Shown here piece after piece: positions 22,629 through 33,626 of a stretch of DNA of 64,000 nt. The DNA lies in the NCBI RefSeq assembly GCF_947172395.1, contig NC_069091.1, positions 4,030,001 through 4,094,000 on the forward strand, given 5' to 3'. Position numbers and translations under genes: made by a program. The notes below the pieces were generated by a model. It made no database searches. It was not told the DNA's origin and saw only the letters and a program-made list of their open reading frames with translations. The stretch comes from Bicyclus anynana. Taxonomy: Eukaryota; Arthropoda; Insecta; Lepidoptera; Nymphalidae. Position 1 is the stretch's first letter. Each line of letters starts with the position of its first letter.

Positions 22629-22750
22629 TGAGCCGTGATAACCCAGTGGATATAATCTCTGCCTCCGATTCCGGAAGGTGTGGGTTCATTCCGGATTCGA
22701 ACCCACACCCTCCGGAATCAGAGGCAGAGCCGTGATAGCCCAGTGGATAT
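22629..22750. mobile_element. Rearranged SINE family 1 heads, inverted
   Basis: A plus-strand head (GAGCCGTGATAACCCAGTGG...) is joined to an inverted copy of its own B-box region and then to another plus-strand A-box start (GAGCCGTGATAGCCCAGTGG). Arms 22657-22687 and 22699-22729 pair over 31 bp with two mismatches around an 11-base loop. Confidence 0.75.
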
Positions 22751-22759
22751 AGGCGAGTG

Positions 22760-23568
22760 CTTGGCTGCAATTATGCTTGAGAGTAAGCGATGATACAGCC
22801 TATGGTGGAACGCGCTTGCCTAGCAGATGCCTATCCACTCTTGACTTGAATATACCCATGTTGTAGGTGGTAGGGAAAACGGAAGCTAGATTAAACCATT
22901 AAAACAGATATAAATTTTCTTATTGCCCGACACAAATTTAACACTAACCATAAAATTGAATTGGAACTAACGACATAATCTGCTGTTTTAATAAAAGCGA
23001 CATGGAGAGCTGGTGTTCTGGTGCTAATGGCTATAAATTTCGTTGCAAGCACGAGTTATGGAGGTACGTGCAGTGCAACGGGGAGCGAAATATCATGATA
23101 CATAGCGTATTATGTGCACACTAACTTAATTAGGGCGGTAACATGTCTGGAACGTGCGAATACCCGAAATTCCGCAAAAACTTTTTCCATACTGATATTT
23201 CAAGTAATAAACCCACGTAGTTTTAAATAAAGCTACTGTTACACATGCTCATTTCAAGCACGAAAGCATGCGACTATTGAGCAGTTGCTACTTATTTACA
23301 TATCGCAACATTGCCAATAATGAGCATGCTTATTTCGAGCTTGTTCAAGAATCAACAGTCGTGCGATTTATGAGCATGCTACTTGCTACGCGGGTGGAAG
23401 GGGGCGTGCTTTTAGCGCTCCTGAACAACTTTGCTTATTGAGTATGCTAGTCGATCAGCATTGCTATTCTGTATTCTCTTCACCTTTATCTCTCCCTATC
23501 TAACACGATACTATAGACAGAGAGCGATAGATACAAATTAGCATATTGTGTAATTGGAATGTTTGCTA
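22760..23568. other. Non-coding DNA with scattered ATGAGCATGCT motifs
   Basis: Between about 23240 and 23440 the words GAGCATGCT, CATGCTCATTTC and TATGCTAG recur in both orientations, which suggests an old MITE whose ends I cannot fix. The rest shows nothing. Confidence 0.4.
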
Positions 23569-23704
23569 TTCTGTAACGATGTTTTGTTTAACTCAAAGTC
23601 ACCTCTATCTTTTTCTTTCTATAGAATCGTCTTAGATACAAACACATAGAGGTGAGTTCGAAACTCGCACTTGCGATTTTAAAACCATCGTTCCAGAATA
23701 GCTC
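23569..23704. mobile_element. Palindromic MITE, family H
   Basis: Left end GCTATTCTGTAACGATG and right end CATCGTTCCAGAATAGC pair as terminal inverted repeats. The interior has CACCTCTATCTTTTTCTTTC and GAGTTCGAAACTCGCACTTG, shared with 31372-31524. No coding content. Confidence 0.65.
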
Positions 23705-24911
23705 TGTGATTTGTGATTAACGATGCCACAAATATACAAAAGCATTGTTATTTTTTTAAGCGTTGTTTTATGTCACTCTTGCTTGTATAGTGTCAATTTA
23801 GGAATCTGTTTCACAAGAACTAAAATTTCGCAGTCAATACTCGGAAAAGCAAGCTCACTCCCTCGTGCCGAGAATCCATTTGCCTATTGCATTCATATTG
23901 CAGCGTTCAGTTCTAAAACGAAATGTTTTTCGGAGGTTTTTGCTAAATTCTGGTAACTAAGAAATGAAACAGTAAATTCATCATCATAATTTATTAATGT
24001 CCGAATCATTAATAAGACTAATCCCAGTCTCCGTTTTGATAGAGATCGGGGAATGGGCATCAGCTGGTACGTCTAACTCGAATACTTTCACAAAATGATT
24101 AACTATTGAAATTAAATTTTCAGGTTATCCGTAGAAGAAATGCTACGAAATATTTTCTTGTATCTTACTGATCTAACTTAAATTGCAAAGTAAAATTAAC
24201 TTTATGTACTACCAAAAACACATTTTTGGCTTATTTCTGCCGTTTTCCGCCTACCCTGTTAAACCTATCAGCAAACAATAAAATTTATAGATTGATACCC
24301 ATAAAAATTCTATGTTTAGTCGCAAATATAACTTAAAAAAGGGTATAAAAACTAAACACTGAATCGTTACTTTCTCAAGTTAGTAAAATAAATAAATATT
24401 ATTGTTGGTGTTTTTTATCCAAAAATATAAAAAAGTCGTGAAAAGCAGCTATTATACTAACTAAACTAAAATTGTAATCGTGAAAGTTTGGTTGGGTGAT
24501 GGACCAAATGGATCTTGATGAAATTCTGGATTAAAATAGATAGTTATTATACTCGTAGTCTAGAATAGTAGGTACATAGGGATTTTTTTATTTTGCAATA
24601 CCTACAAAAATAGCATCTAAACCGCTGTCCACAGCTAGTACCGACACAACTTTAACAAACGATTGATAATAATAATTTTACATCCATTTATACCTGGATA
24701 GCACAATGTTCAACTTTAAGTTGAAACCAGATTCTGCATCAATTCGTCGAATCGCCAAAACTTTATTACTTTAAAGAGTTGTTGTAAAACTTATTGCAGG
24801 AAGACGAAGGATAAAGTTGGTTGAGAGATATTGTATAGCGGACAAACCTGGTAAGACTTGCTCGAAACTCCGATAAGCCGAGGCTATATTATGTACTAGC
24901 TTGAGTTCTTA
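23705..24911. other. No recognised feature
   Basis: AT-rich; a piece near 24040 (GATAGAGATCGGGGAATGGG) looks like dispersed repeat. No exon is supported. Confidence 0.45.
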
Positions 24912-25235
24912 GAGCGGGGGCACACTATGCATTGCAGCAGCGGTGCGGCGTCGCTGCATCGTCTTACATAGAAATATCTGTGGCATGTCACACGATGCAC
25001 TCCGGCGCCGCACCGGACTTGCAACCACCGAGACGAGGCGGGAAGGGGTGAAGGCGTTGCTACTTCGGAGCGGCACCGCTCACTTGTTTATGCGTCACAA
25101 GGATTTACAGACTGTCCAACGCTGCTACGGCGCCGCTGCGACAAAATAACGTTGCGGCGCCGCACCGCTCGTGTGCGCGCTGATACGGTTAAATCTTTGC
25201 AAAGCAGCGCCGCAACGCATCGTGTGCCGTCAGCC
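24912..25235. mobile_element. GC-rich MITE, Harbinger-like
   Basis: A 324-bp GC-rich island in AT-rich DNA. The ends GGCACACTATGCATTGC (left) and GCAACGCATCGTGTGCC (right) are near-complementary, and TTA lies directly outside both ends (24909-24911 and 25236-25238). A three-base TTA duplication is typical of PIF/Harbinger elements. A 68-codon open frame inside is a by-product of composition and not a transposase. Confidence 0.6.
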
Positions 25236-25379
25236 TTACGCTAACGGTGAGTTGTGCTTTTCAGTTCTTGAACATACTTCGATATCTGAATTATGTTATG
25301 AACCGAGAGCCTCTCTTAGTCAAACATACCTATTTATTCTAGTAAAAAATGAAGTATGTTGGGCCGTGTGAAAATCGAT

Positions 25380-25965
25380 GTATCCTTTCAATCCATATTT
25401 CACGCCCTTCTATTTATATTTTCGCATGATTTCTCATTTAATAATTTGTCCTTTTTTAAATTTTAACAATGTTTTTAAATACAAAATACTATTAAAATTT
25501 ATAAAAAAAAACTTAACCCTTCAGCTGCAAGACATTTGAGTGCCCAATTTACGCATGTTTTGTCGTTAATAATAATCATTTTACAAAACTATAACTCAAA
25601 ACATGAACAATTTATATTTTAAAAACTTCAACCCTTTTTTTTGCAGAATTTTAAAAAGTCTTAAAAGATATTCTTTTTAGTATTTTTCTGGTTTACACAC
25701 CAATTTTTACAAATATAACTTGGTAACTAAAGGACTTTCCATACAAACTTATAGCCCCCGTTTCACCCGCTTCTGATTTAATGTTCACAACAAAAAGAAG
25801 CCTTCTTTGTATTACGGTGGTGCCAAGTTGAAATAAAAAACAAATATGTTTGCCTACACAATGCCCTTTAACTATTGTCGGAATGTTTTCAATGTACAGA
25901 ATTTGACCTGTTACAGATTTATTATAAGTGTATAAATACTTGGATATATGAATAATATACATTTA
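25380..25965 (-). mobile_element. Decayed family D (Helitron-like) sequence
   Basis: Shares blocks with 13771-14229 (GACTTTCCATACAAACTTAT, then a CCCCCGTTTCACCC-type block, TGCCAAGTTGA, and TTACAGATTTATTATAAGT). No clean ends. Confidence 0.4.
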
Positions 25966-26271
25966 AGACTTGTATAATTGAGAATTTGGTGCCTTCAAGT
26001 TCAACTTTCCATTCCAACTACATTCCATTAGTTGAATTCAAAGTACATTATATACTTTTTCAATATTTATTACTAAACGAAAATTTCACCCTAAAACTCC
26101 ACAAAGCTACCTTTATTTAACATTTACCGCAATTATTTGCTTTACACGTTAATTCTATTAACATAAATATTAACTCAAGTTAAACTCTCTGCGATGTTCT
26201 CAAGCATATATGCGGTATACATTCTAACCGCTCAAGTTATATAATATTTGGCATAGTTAAATAACATTTGT

Positions 26272-26360
26272 GTGTGGTGTCATCAGTGGATGACCTCTGA
26301 CATCAATTCGGAGGCCGTAGGTTTAAACCCAGCCCGAGGCATGCACCACCAAATTTTAAG
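26272..26360 (+). mobile_element. Diverged SINE family 1 head
   Basis: Head-like sequence (TGTCATCAGTGGATGACCTC, then GGTTTAAACCCAGCCCGAGG and CATGCACCACCAAATTTT) parallels the family 1 head, with many changes. Confidence 0.45.
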
Positions 26361-26392
26361 TTTTGATCATTTTTGATTAAATATCACCATTC

Positions 26393-26568
26393 GTCGTCAT
26401 CAACCCATATTCGGCTCACTGCTGAGCTCGAGTCTCCTCTCAGAATGAGAGGGGTTAGGCCAATAGTCTACCACGCTGGCCCAATGCGGATTGGTAGACT
26501 TCACACACGCAGAGAATTAAGATAATTCTCTGGTATGCAGGTTTCCTCACGATGTTTTCCTTCACCAT
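26393..26568 (-). mobile_element. SINE family 1, 3' half
   Basis: Minus-strand copy of the 3' part, from the tail (CGTCATCAACCCATATTCGG) to TTTTCCTTCACC. The head is missing here, and a diverged head in the other direction lies just upstream. Confidence 0.75.
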
Positions 26569-26585
26569 TACGCTTGTTTTATTAA

Positions 26586-26962
26586 ATTCTACTAATATTA
26601 TAAACGCGAAAGTTTGTATGGATGTATGTTTGGATGTGTGGATGGTTGTTACTCTTTAACGCCGCTACTACTAAAGCGATTTGGCTGAAATTTGAAATGG
26701 AAATAGATTTTACCCTGGATTGAGACATAGGCTACTTTTTATTCCGAAAAAATCCATGGTTTCCCGAGATTTGCGAAAACTGATGATTTTGGTGATATGA
26801 ATGTTACGACTACTCAACCGAAAATAGCTGAAATTTAGTATTTAGATATATTATAGCCTGAATTAACACAAAGGCTATTTTTATCCCGGAAAAATCCATG
26901 GTTCCCGAGGGATTTTTTTAGATTTGAGGAACTAAATTCCACGCCGACGAAGTCCGCTAGTA
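26586..26962 (+). mobile_element. Helitron-like element (family C), long variant
   Basis: Begins TCTACTAATATTATAAACGC and ends GACGAAGTCCGCTAG|T. At about 377 bp it is twice the length of the 6617 copy: the block around AAAAATCCATGGTT-CCCGAG appears twice. This suggests an internal duplication or a longer parental form. Confidence 0.6.
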
Positions 26963-27727
26963 TCTATTAAATATACAGAATAAGCTACTATTCTATCGGA
27001 AAATGCACGAATACGTTTTTGGAGAACCTTCATTGGAGCAGCTTGCTCGGACGTCCGTTCGTGGTCGTCGGATCCGGGCGTCTTAAGGCTTCAAAGAGTA
27101 AGAGTAAGGCCTCCTAAAAGAAGGGAGGGCTAGCTTTGGTGGACTATTTGTATGGGCTTCTAGTTATGTTAAGAAATACCGTACCAGTGGTGCTTAACGT
27201 TACTGATAAAACAATTTTCAAAATAATGTTTGTCATGAATAACAATTTGAAAACTGTGCGCTTGTATAGCGAGTTAAACTCGTAATGTAGGACTTAAGAC
27301 AAACTTAGCATTTCCGCAACTCTGCACCCTCATACTATTTAAATTACCATTTCGTTAGCAAGAATTTAATGTTACTAGCAAACTGGGGTGTTTAAAGTTA
27401 GGCTTTACGCTATTTTAACTAGTAATTTAAAATTTAATTCTACGTGGTTGATACTAAGTGTAATTAACTATAATAATAATACAAAAGTATTTATTCGAAT
27501 AAGAAATTATTTTCTGAAATTCGTAGGGACAGCGTGTAAGCTCTATATCCTAGTTCAAGGTTTCGAGGTTTAAAGTAGGGTACGCGAACCACTTAGGGGT
27601 CGGACGGCAGGGGGTTTGTGATAAGATTTACGTAACTGATACTAAGTCAGAATTAAGTTTACAATTGTCCAAAATTACTCCTAACATTGAACCCATTTGC
27701 GACAAGAAACAAGCACACCCATCACAT

Positions 27728-27952
27728 TTTGCTGGTGGGAGGTTTCGACCGTGGCTAGTTACCACCCTACCGGCAAAGACGTACCGCCAAGCGATTTAGC
27801 GTTCCGGCATGATGTCGTGTAGAAACCGAAAGGGGTGTGGATTTTCATCCTCCTCCTAACAAGTTAGTCTCCGCTTCCATCTTAGATTGCATCATCACAT
27901 ACCATCAGGTGAGATTGTAGTCAAGGGCTAACTTGTAAAGAATAAAAAAAAT
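27728..27952 (+). mobile_element. SINE family 2, 5'-truncated copy
   Basis: Starts in the body at GCTGGTGGGAGG and runs to the A-rich tail at about 27940. Truncation of the head is typical of incomplete reverse transcription. Confidence 0.85.
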
Positions 27953-28831
27953 GGTATTGATAGGTTTTTGAAGTCGGTTCAATATTTATATCAGGGCCGT
28001 AACCGGTGGTGCACTAAAAAACAAAGTTCGTCGCAACAGGCATTTCCGCGTCTTCGCATTCTTGAAATTTAAATTGCTGCTCTGTTAACTAGATTTCTGG
28101 AATCATATTTATTTTCAATTTATGTGTCATCTCCGGAGGATGTGCCAGTGGAGCGGAACGTGCGTTTTGTGGCATATAAAATATCATACTGCGTGCGTTT
28201 TGTGGAATATAGTTCAGATATCTGTTATACTAATAAAGCAAAGAGTTTTCCATTCTCTTTTGTTTCTATTCTGAATTCATAGTAGTCAATTGTTTGCTTC
28301 GTTTCAGAACATGTTTGCAAAAATGGAGAATATTTAAGTTCGCGTGATAATTGAATACCTGTGCATGATATACAGTACGGAGCAGATAAATTAAGACTTA
28401 AATAACATACTGAATTTATAAACTACGGTTTTACACGTACTGGTGAACATTGTAGTTCTTATAAAGGTTTATTTTTGGAGTTTACTCCATATTAATCGAT
28501 TTTACATATATAGCCCCTGGTATGAAAAAATATGGGCAGTAAAAGTTGATGAATGAATGACAGCTATACGTGTTTCTGTGCACCTTTCACCGTACACTGT
28601 TCACGGGCGCGCACGCCATGGACTGCTGCTCCTTGGTTGCGCACCTTTACTTTTCCGGTGTTAGTATTGAGATGTACATAGTGTATACTGCGGAGCAACA
28701 TACACCTATTTAGACAGTCGATCTGAAAGAGTAAACTACATTCGTGCGTCGGAGCTGACACACGCTTTTTTTTTTCAAAAACACGTTTTAAGTGGTATCG
28801 TTTTTAGTTGTATATTTTTAATGAGGAATAA
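27953..28831. other. No gene recognised
   Basis: A segment near 28466-28510 (TTTTTGGAGTTTACTCC-TTAATCGATTTT) resembles one near 20865-20900, so some of this is dispersed repeat. Nothing else is supported. Confidence 0.45.
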
Positions 28832-28962
28832 TACCAGAGAATTTTCTTAATTCTCTGCGTGTGTGAAGTCTGTCAATCCGCATTGGGCCAGCATGGCCTA
28901 GCCCCTCTCATTCTGAGAGGAGACTCGAGCTTAGCAGTGAGCCGAATATGGGCTGATGATAA
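28832..28962 (+). mobile_element. SINE family 1, 3' fragment
   Basis: From GAGAATTTTCTTAATTCTCT to GCCGAATATGGGCTGATGAT, that is the 3' half with the tail. The head is absent. Confidence 0.75.
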
Positions 28963-28974
28963 TTCAAAACTAGC

Positions 28975-29120
28975 CATCGCACCGCGGTCTCACCCGCGTA
29001 GTTCCCTTTCCCATAAGAATACAGAAATAAAATATAGCCTATGGCACTTTCAAGTAACGTGATTTTAATGTGGTAAAACACTTTTCAAAATCGGTTCAAT
29101 ATGCCCAATTACCTCCTGCT
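28975..29120 (+). mobile_element. Helitron-like fragment (family E relative)
   Basis: CACCCGCGTAGTTCCCTTTC, then AAGAATACAGAAATAAAATA and TAGCCTATGG, follow the family order. Ends are uncertain. Confidence 0.45.
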
Positions 29121-29156
29121 ATACATAACTGACGAAAAATCGTCCGAAATTCCTCA

Positions 29157-29518
29157 GTGCTTGAAGACAAAAGTCTTCGAACAGTGCGTGTAGCCAGTGA
29201 TGACCTATGGTTCCGAGACTTGGTCGCTAACTATGTGCCTAAAAGAAGGCTCAGAGTCACACAGCGGGCGATGGAACGAGCTATGTTAGAAGTATCTCCG
29301 CGTGATCGAATCAGAAATGAGGAGATCCGCAGAAGAACCAAAGTATTAAGCGCAGTGTTGGCCGACCCCCCACCAGGTGGACTGACGACATCAAGCAAGT
29401 CGCAGGGATTAGCTGGATGTAGGTGGCTCAGTATCGTGATGTTTGGAAGTCCCTACAAAAGGCCTATGTCCTGCAGTGGACGTCCATCGGATGATATGAT
29501 GATGATGGTGATGATACA
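29157..29518 (+). pseudogene. RTE-like LINE: end of RT ORF with internal deletion
   Basis: Successive frames read the C-terminal part of an RTE-type LINE protein: KRRLRVTQRAMERAMLEVSP, DRIRNEEIRRRTKV, then RWTDDIK and the end AYVLQWTSIG. Compared with the copy at 30003-30345, roughly 110 bp are missing between RRTKV and the RWTDD block (near 29343). The 3' end is a short TGATGATG-type repeat, the usual terminus of this family here. Confidence 0.7.
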
Positions 29519-30002
29519 TAACTGGATAATGAAGCGACAGATCCTAAAAATTAGAGCAGCTAATGACGTGTTTAATAAAGACAGACGGATGTTCTAAATA
29601 TTTGCAATGTATAGAACTTCACCCGTTACAGTTTTATGTAAGTAAAGATTGAGTTTCCAATGGCGTCCCATTGTACAAATTTCGCTCGTTTTAATTATCA
29701 AGCCATATATAAAATAAGGTAAAAAGTAAATAAAACCATTCAAAACAATTTGACGTGCACCGTGTTCGAGCTAATTGAGTAAAACCGATTTCGTGTTGTG
29801 TACAGACAACCCAATTTTGTTTGGAACTGCATTCACATTTATTTCGTTTATTTTTGGATAAAATTTAGCAACAGCGAGATCTGTTTTACGAAATCGTCTC
29901 AGAGTTGTAAAGAAAATGGTAAATTCAAGAAATAAATAATATTAAACTCTGGCAAATGAAAGCAAGACCTGAAAAAGCTCGATATTTACATTACGTACTT
30001 GT

Positions 30003-30345
30003 ATCATCATCATCATCATCATCATATCAGCCGATGGACGTCCACTGCAGGACATAGACCTTTTGTAGGGACTTCCAAACATCACGATACTGAGCCACCT
30101 GCATCCAACGAATCCCTGCGACTCGTTTGATGTCGTCAGTCCACCTGGTGGGGGGTCGGCCAACACTGCGCTTACTAGTGCGGGGTCGCCATTCCAGCAC
30201 TTTGGGACCCCAACGTCCATCGGCTCTTCGCACTATGTGCCCCACCCGTTGCCACTTCAGCTTCGCAACTCGTTGAGCTATGTCGGTGACTTTGGTTCTT
30301 CTGCGGATCTCCTCATTTCTGATTCGATCACGCAGAGATACTCCT
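30003..30345 (-). pseudogene. RTE-like LINE 3' fragment
   Basis: On the minus strand, the block from EEIRRRTKV to WTSIG is present in nearly one frame, including MGHIVRRADGRWGPKVLEWR and RPPTRWTDDIKRVAGIRWMQ. It ends in (ATG)n (seen as ATCATC at 30004-30025). This is the best-preserved copy of the region in the window, but only the last 340 bp of the element. Confidence 0.75.
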
Positions 30346-31371
30346 AACTTGTATATTATGTCATTAAATTACATTTTCCTGGTATAGTTAGTGATATACT
30401 TTACAAATAGTTTTTTTTTTGATGATAATTCAGTAAAATAAGGATAATTGCTGTTATTGAACTATAAGCCCAATATATATAAATTTTCCACAAAACAGCT
30501 ATGCTATGTGTATAAAAATATATTCAAGTTACCTCCAACCTTACGCCAACAACCTCTAAAATAATTTAAAAATCTCTATTCGAGTGGTAGTTGGATAAAT
30601 GCGTTTATTCAGTAAATGATTTTTTATACGAATGTAAATGTTCAAAATTCTTAGACTAATTTTATTTTATTTAATTTAATTTGCATGCCAGAGATGGCCA
30701 AATGCATTGTATTCTATTTGGATGTATCCAGCAAATAAAGAATTTGTATTTGTATTTTGTATGACTATAATTACTTGTCATTACTAGAAATAGTGATTCG
30801 ATAGCAGTATCTGAAAATTAAAATATAACAACACAAACACAAAAACCTTATAAATCGCTCAATTAGGTCTGGTGGCTTAATTGGCCAAAATAATTAAATA
30901 ATGTCATTAAAACACACAACACGCCTCATTAAGTAAACCAATAAGAGATAATTAAAAAATGTTCACTTGTGAAAAATTAATTTATTTACCCACTGAAAAT
31001 TCATTTTGTCACAAAATGTGCATTCTCGAACGCTATCAATACGCTGAAATTGCACGATTGTGCTTTTCCAAGACGTTCCATTTAAGTTTATCGCCGAGCT
31101 TGCACACGTATGCAAAGATTTGCCAAAGAAAACTCTGGCAAAATTCTTCTTACAACTTATATGCATCGATACCTGATATAAAATTATTTTAATAAAAATA
31201 TATTTGTTTATTGAGTAAGAATACAATAAGGTTAAGCAAACTTATCCTAATAACGATACAAATCAAACCCACGTGGAGTGGTGATCTGTTACCAATAGGA
31301 TAAAAACAAGAACGTATAAAGTTGATGTTAATAACTGAAACCTACGACGTAACACTCCGTCTTCTGCTAGA
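30346..31371. other. Mostly unrecognised; possible retroelement 3' end
   Basis: 30655-30762 ends GCAAATAAAGAATTTGTATT followed by a TTGTATTTTG repeat, which looks like a LINE or SINE tail. No ORF of substance. The remainder shows nothing. Confidence 0.4.
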
Positions 31372-31524
31372 GTATTCTGTAACGATATTTTTATAAACCG
31401 CAAGTGCGAGTTTCGAATTTACCTCTATCTCTTTCTGTTTAACACAATACTATAGAAAGAGAAAGATAGCAGTGAATTCGAAACTCGCACTTGCGAGTTA
31501 TACAAAACATTGTTAGAGAATAGC
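31372..31524. mobile_element. Palindromic MITE, family H, long-armed copy
   Basis: The arms are about 65 bp each: CTATTCTGTAACGATATTTT pairs with the complement of the right end, and CGCAAGTGCGAGTTTCGAAT is repeated inverted as ATTCGAAACTCGCACTTGCG. The whole element is one hairpin of about 150 bp. A second copy is at 23569-23704. Confidence 0.75.
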
Positions 31525-31799
31525 CGTACTGCTCTGCGAAGCACGAAGGTGTTACAAAAAGATCTTTCAACTGTCGACTGCCATTGAAAATGTTTTTGAT
31601 AATAAGCTACAGTTTCTTATTTTTACAAAGTGACCTAGGACCTTGGCCTTTAAGGCCTTGAGGTTCTGTTAGCAATAGAATAAAGACGAGAACCACTTGC
31701 CAATAAGCAGTTTTATTTAATTCTTGCGTAATCAAATCAAATGATTTAATCAAAGATTTTATATTAGAGATATGTCACGCGTCAAAACTGAGGCAAACA

Positions 31800-32118
31800 A
31801 TGGCGGCTAATTGACCGCAATTCATTGAGTCGTAGTAAACAACGAAAGTTATTTAAACAAATAATACCTAATTATAGTGCGTGTCGCCTATTGTGCATTT
31901 TTTGTAATTTTTTTTTGTATTTGTTGTATTGTTTGTGCTTTGTGTAAATAAAGTGTACTTCTTTCTTCAATAAACATAAACAATGTTGAGTTGTATGTTT
32001 AGGAAATTTAGAAACTGTATCAATAAATTTTGCATGTGTGCGCTCAGTGGAGTAGCTAAATTCGGCCACTTTTTGTGGTGATTTTGTAGGCACTAAACAT
32101 GTCTATAGTATAAAATGT
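31800..32118 (+). repeat. Dispersed repeat J, copy 2, with a different insertion
   Basis: Aligns with 11495-11810. Within it, about 31871-31970 is extra and reads like a short retroposed tail (TTTGTGTAAATAAAGTGTAC). The 87-bp foldback of copy 1 is absent here. Confidence 0.55.
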
Positions 32119-32772
32119 TGTTAGATTTAACTTGATTAAAAGAACAATCAGAATATTAAATTCTTATCATTTTCTTTCAACATATCAAAGGCACGAAATG
32201 AGAATTTAATAAATTATGTTTTCCGCTAAATTACTTGTTTGCGAATACATCGCGATAAAAATTAAAATACCTTGCATAATCTAATAAGATACCGAGTCTT
32301 TAATTTGAATTCTTAAGTCGTTTCATGTCTCTTTATCGTGTTTTAATAAAGAATTCTTATGCATGAAGTCTTTACCATAGAAATCAGTTTAATAAAATTA
32401 ATATTAATCATGAAATTGTTTCTAAATTAGGTTTTTGCTTACAATAAAGTAAAATTGACTCGTGATTACTGTATATCCGTTGATGATTTAGGTATTTATT
32501 TCTATATGTGCAATTTTGTTATTAATACACGTTTTTTCTAAGGAATTATTGAAAGAATAAAGAAGAGAAGAAGAAGACAAGCTATAAATTCAATAAATAA
32601 ACACAATATCTATGTTTAGATATGATAGAGTAAAATACAATTTTATTGGTGTAGTGAAATTTTGCTATTGGTTGCAAAACTGTAGATATAGTACAAACCA
32701 CTATAATTAGGCATAATTAATTAAATAGGTAGACATTGGTATGAGTTTATAAAAGGTATAAAATATCATAAA

Positions 32773-33088
32773 GGCCTCCGTGGCGCAGTGGTATGCGCGG
32801 TGGATTGACAAAATTTGAAATGATCCCCGGCTGGGCCGATTGAGATTTTCATAATTGGTCCAGGTTAGGCTGGTGGGAGGCTTCGGCCGTGCTAGTTACC
32901 GACAAAGACGTACCGCCAAGCGATTTAGCGTTCCGGTACGATGTCGTGTAGAAACCGAAAAGGGGTGTAGATTTTCATCCTCCTCCTAACAAGTTAGCCC
33001 GCTTCCATCTTAGACTGCATCATTACCTACTTACCATCAGGTGAGATTGTAGTCAAGGGCTAACTTGTAAAGAATAAAAAAAAAACTA
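32773..33088 (+). mobile_element. SINE family 2, nearly full copy
   Basis: Head (GGCCTCCGTGGCGCAGTGGT), body and A-rich tail are present. Around 32813-32825 the anticodon-side of the head is altered and the usual GGTTCGATCC B-box is reduced to GATCCCCGG, so the internal promoter is probably damaged. Confidence 0.8.
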
Positions 33089-33626
33089 AGAAACTTGTAG
33101 TACGGGACACAACACAGTCCAACGTATTCATTAAATTGGTATAAAATTGTATTTACTTTATTAAAACAAAACATTTTACATGTTACATTTCCACTGAGCA
33201 TTCATTTTCAAACATCAATCGATATCCAACAAGTTTTTGACCAAATTAACATATATTTTTTTTAATTTTGTGTAAATATGAGTGAAGAATATTACTTGTA
33301 ATTACATATTTTGGTTTATTTTGACATCTCTATATTTTATCTTTCTATTTATTTTTTCTTATCTATTATTAAATATATTTCGTAGAGCTAGATTTTGTAA
33401 TACGATATTCATGCCTACATTCAGAAGGCTCTCACAACACAAAGAGTACAATAAATAAGTTTTTGTTTTCCGTATTTGGGCCCTTGCAAACTTTACTTTA
33501 AAAAAAACTATTGTGTTTAAGCACCACAAATACAACTTAAGAATTATATTTTAACTTACTTTACCTAAAACTGTTTTCAGGCAGGAGCCAAGAAAGCAAA
33601 AGTTTTACCGCGTGTTAACCTTAGTG

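Noticed and set aside
24943..25149. 68-codon GC-rich open frame
   Set aside because: It lies wholly in a MITE and is open because GC-rich DNA has few stops.
28859..29062. 67-codon open frame starting MCEVCQSALGQHG
   Set aside because: It is translation of SINE family 1; the same peptide appears at other copies.
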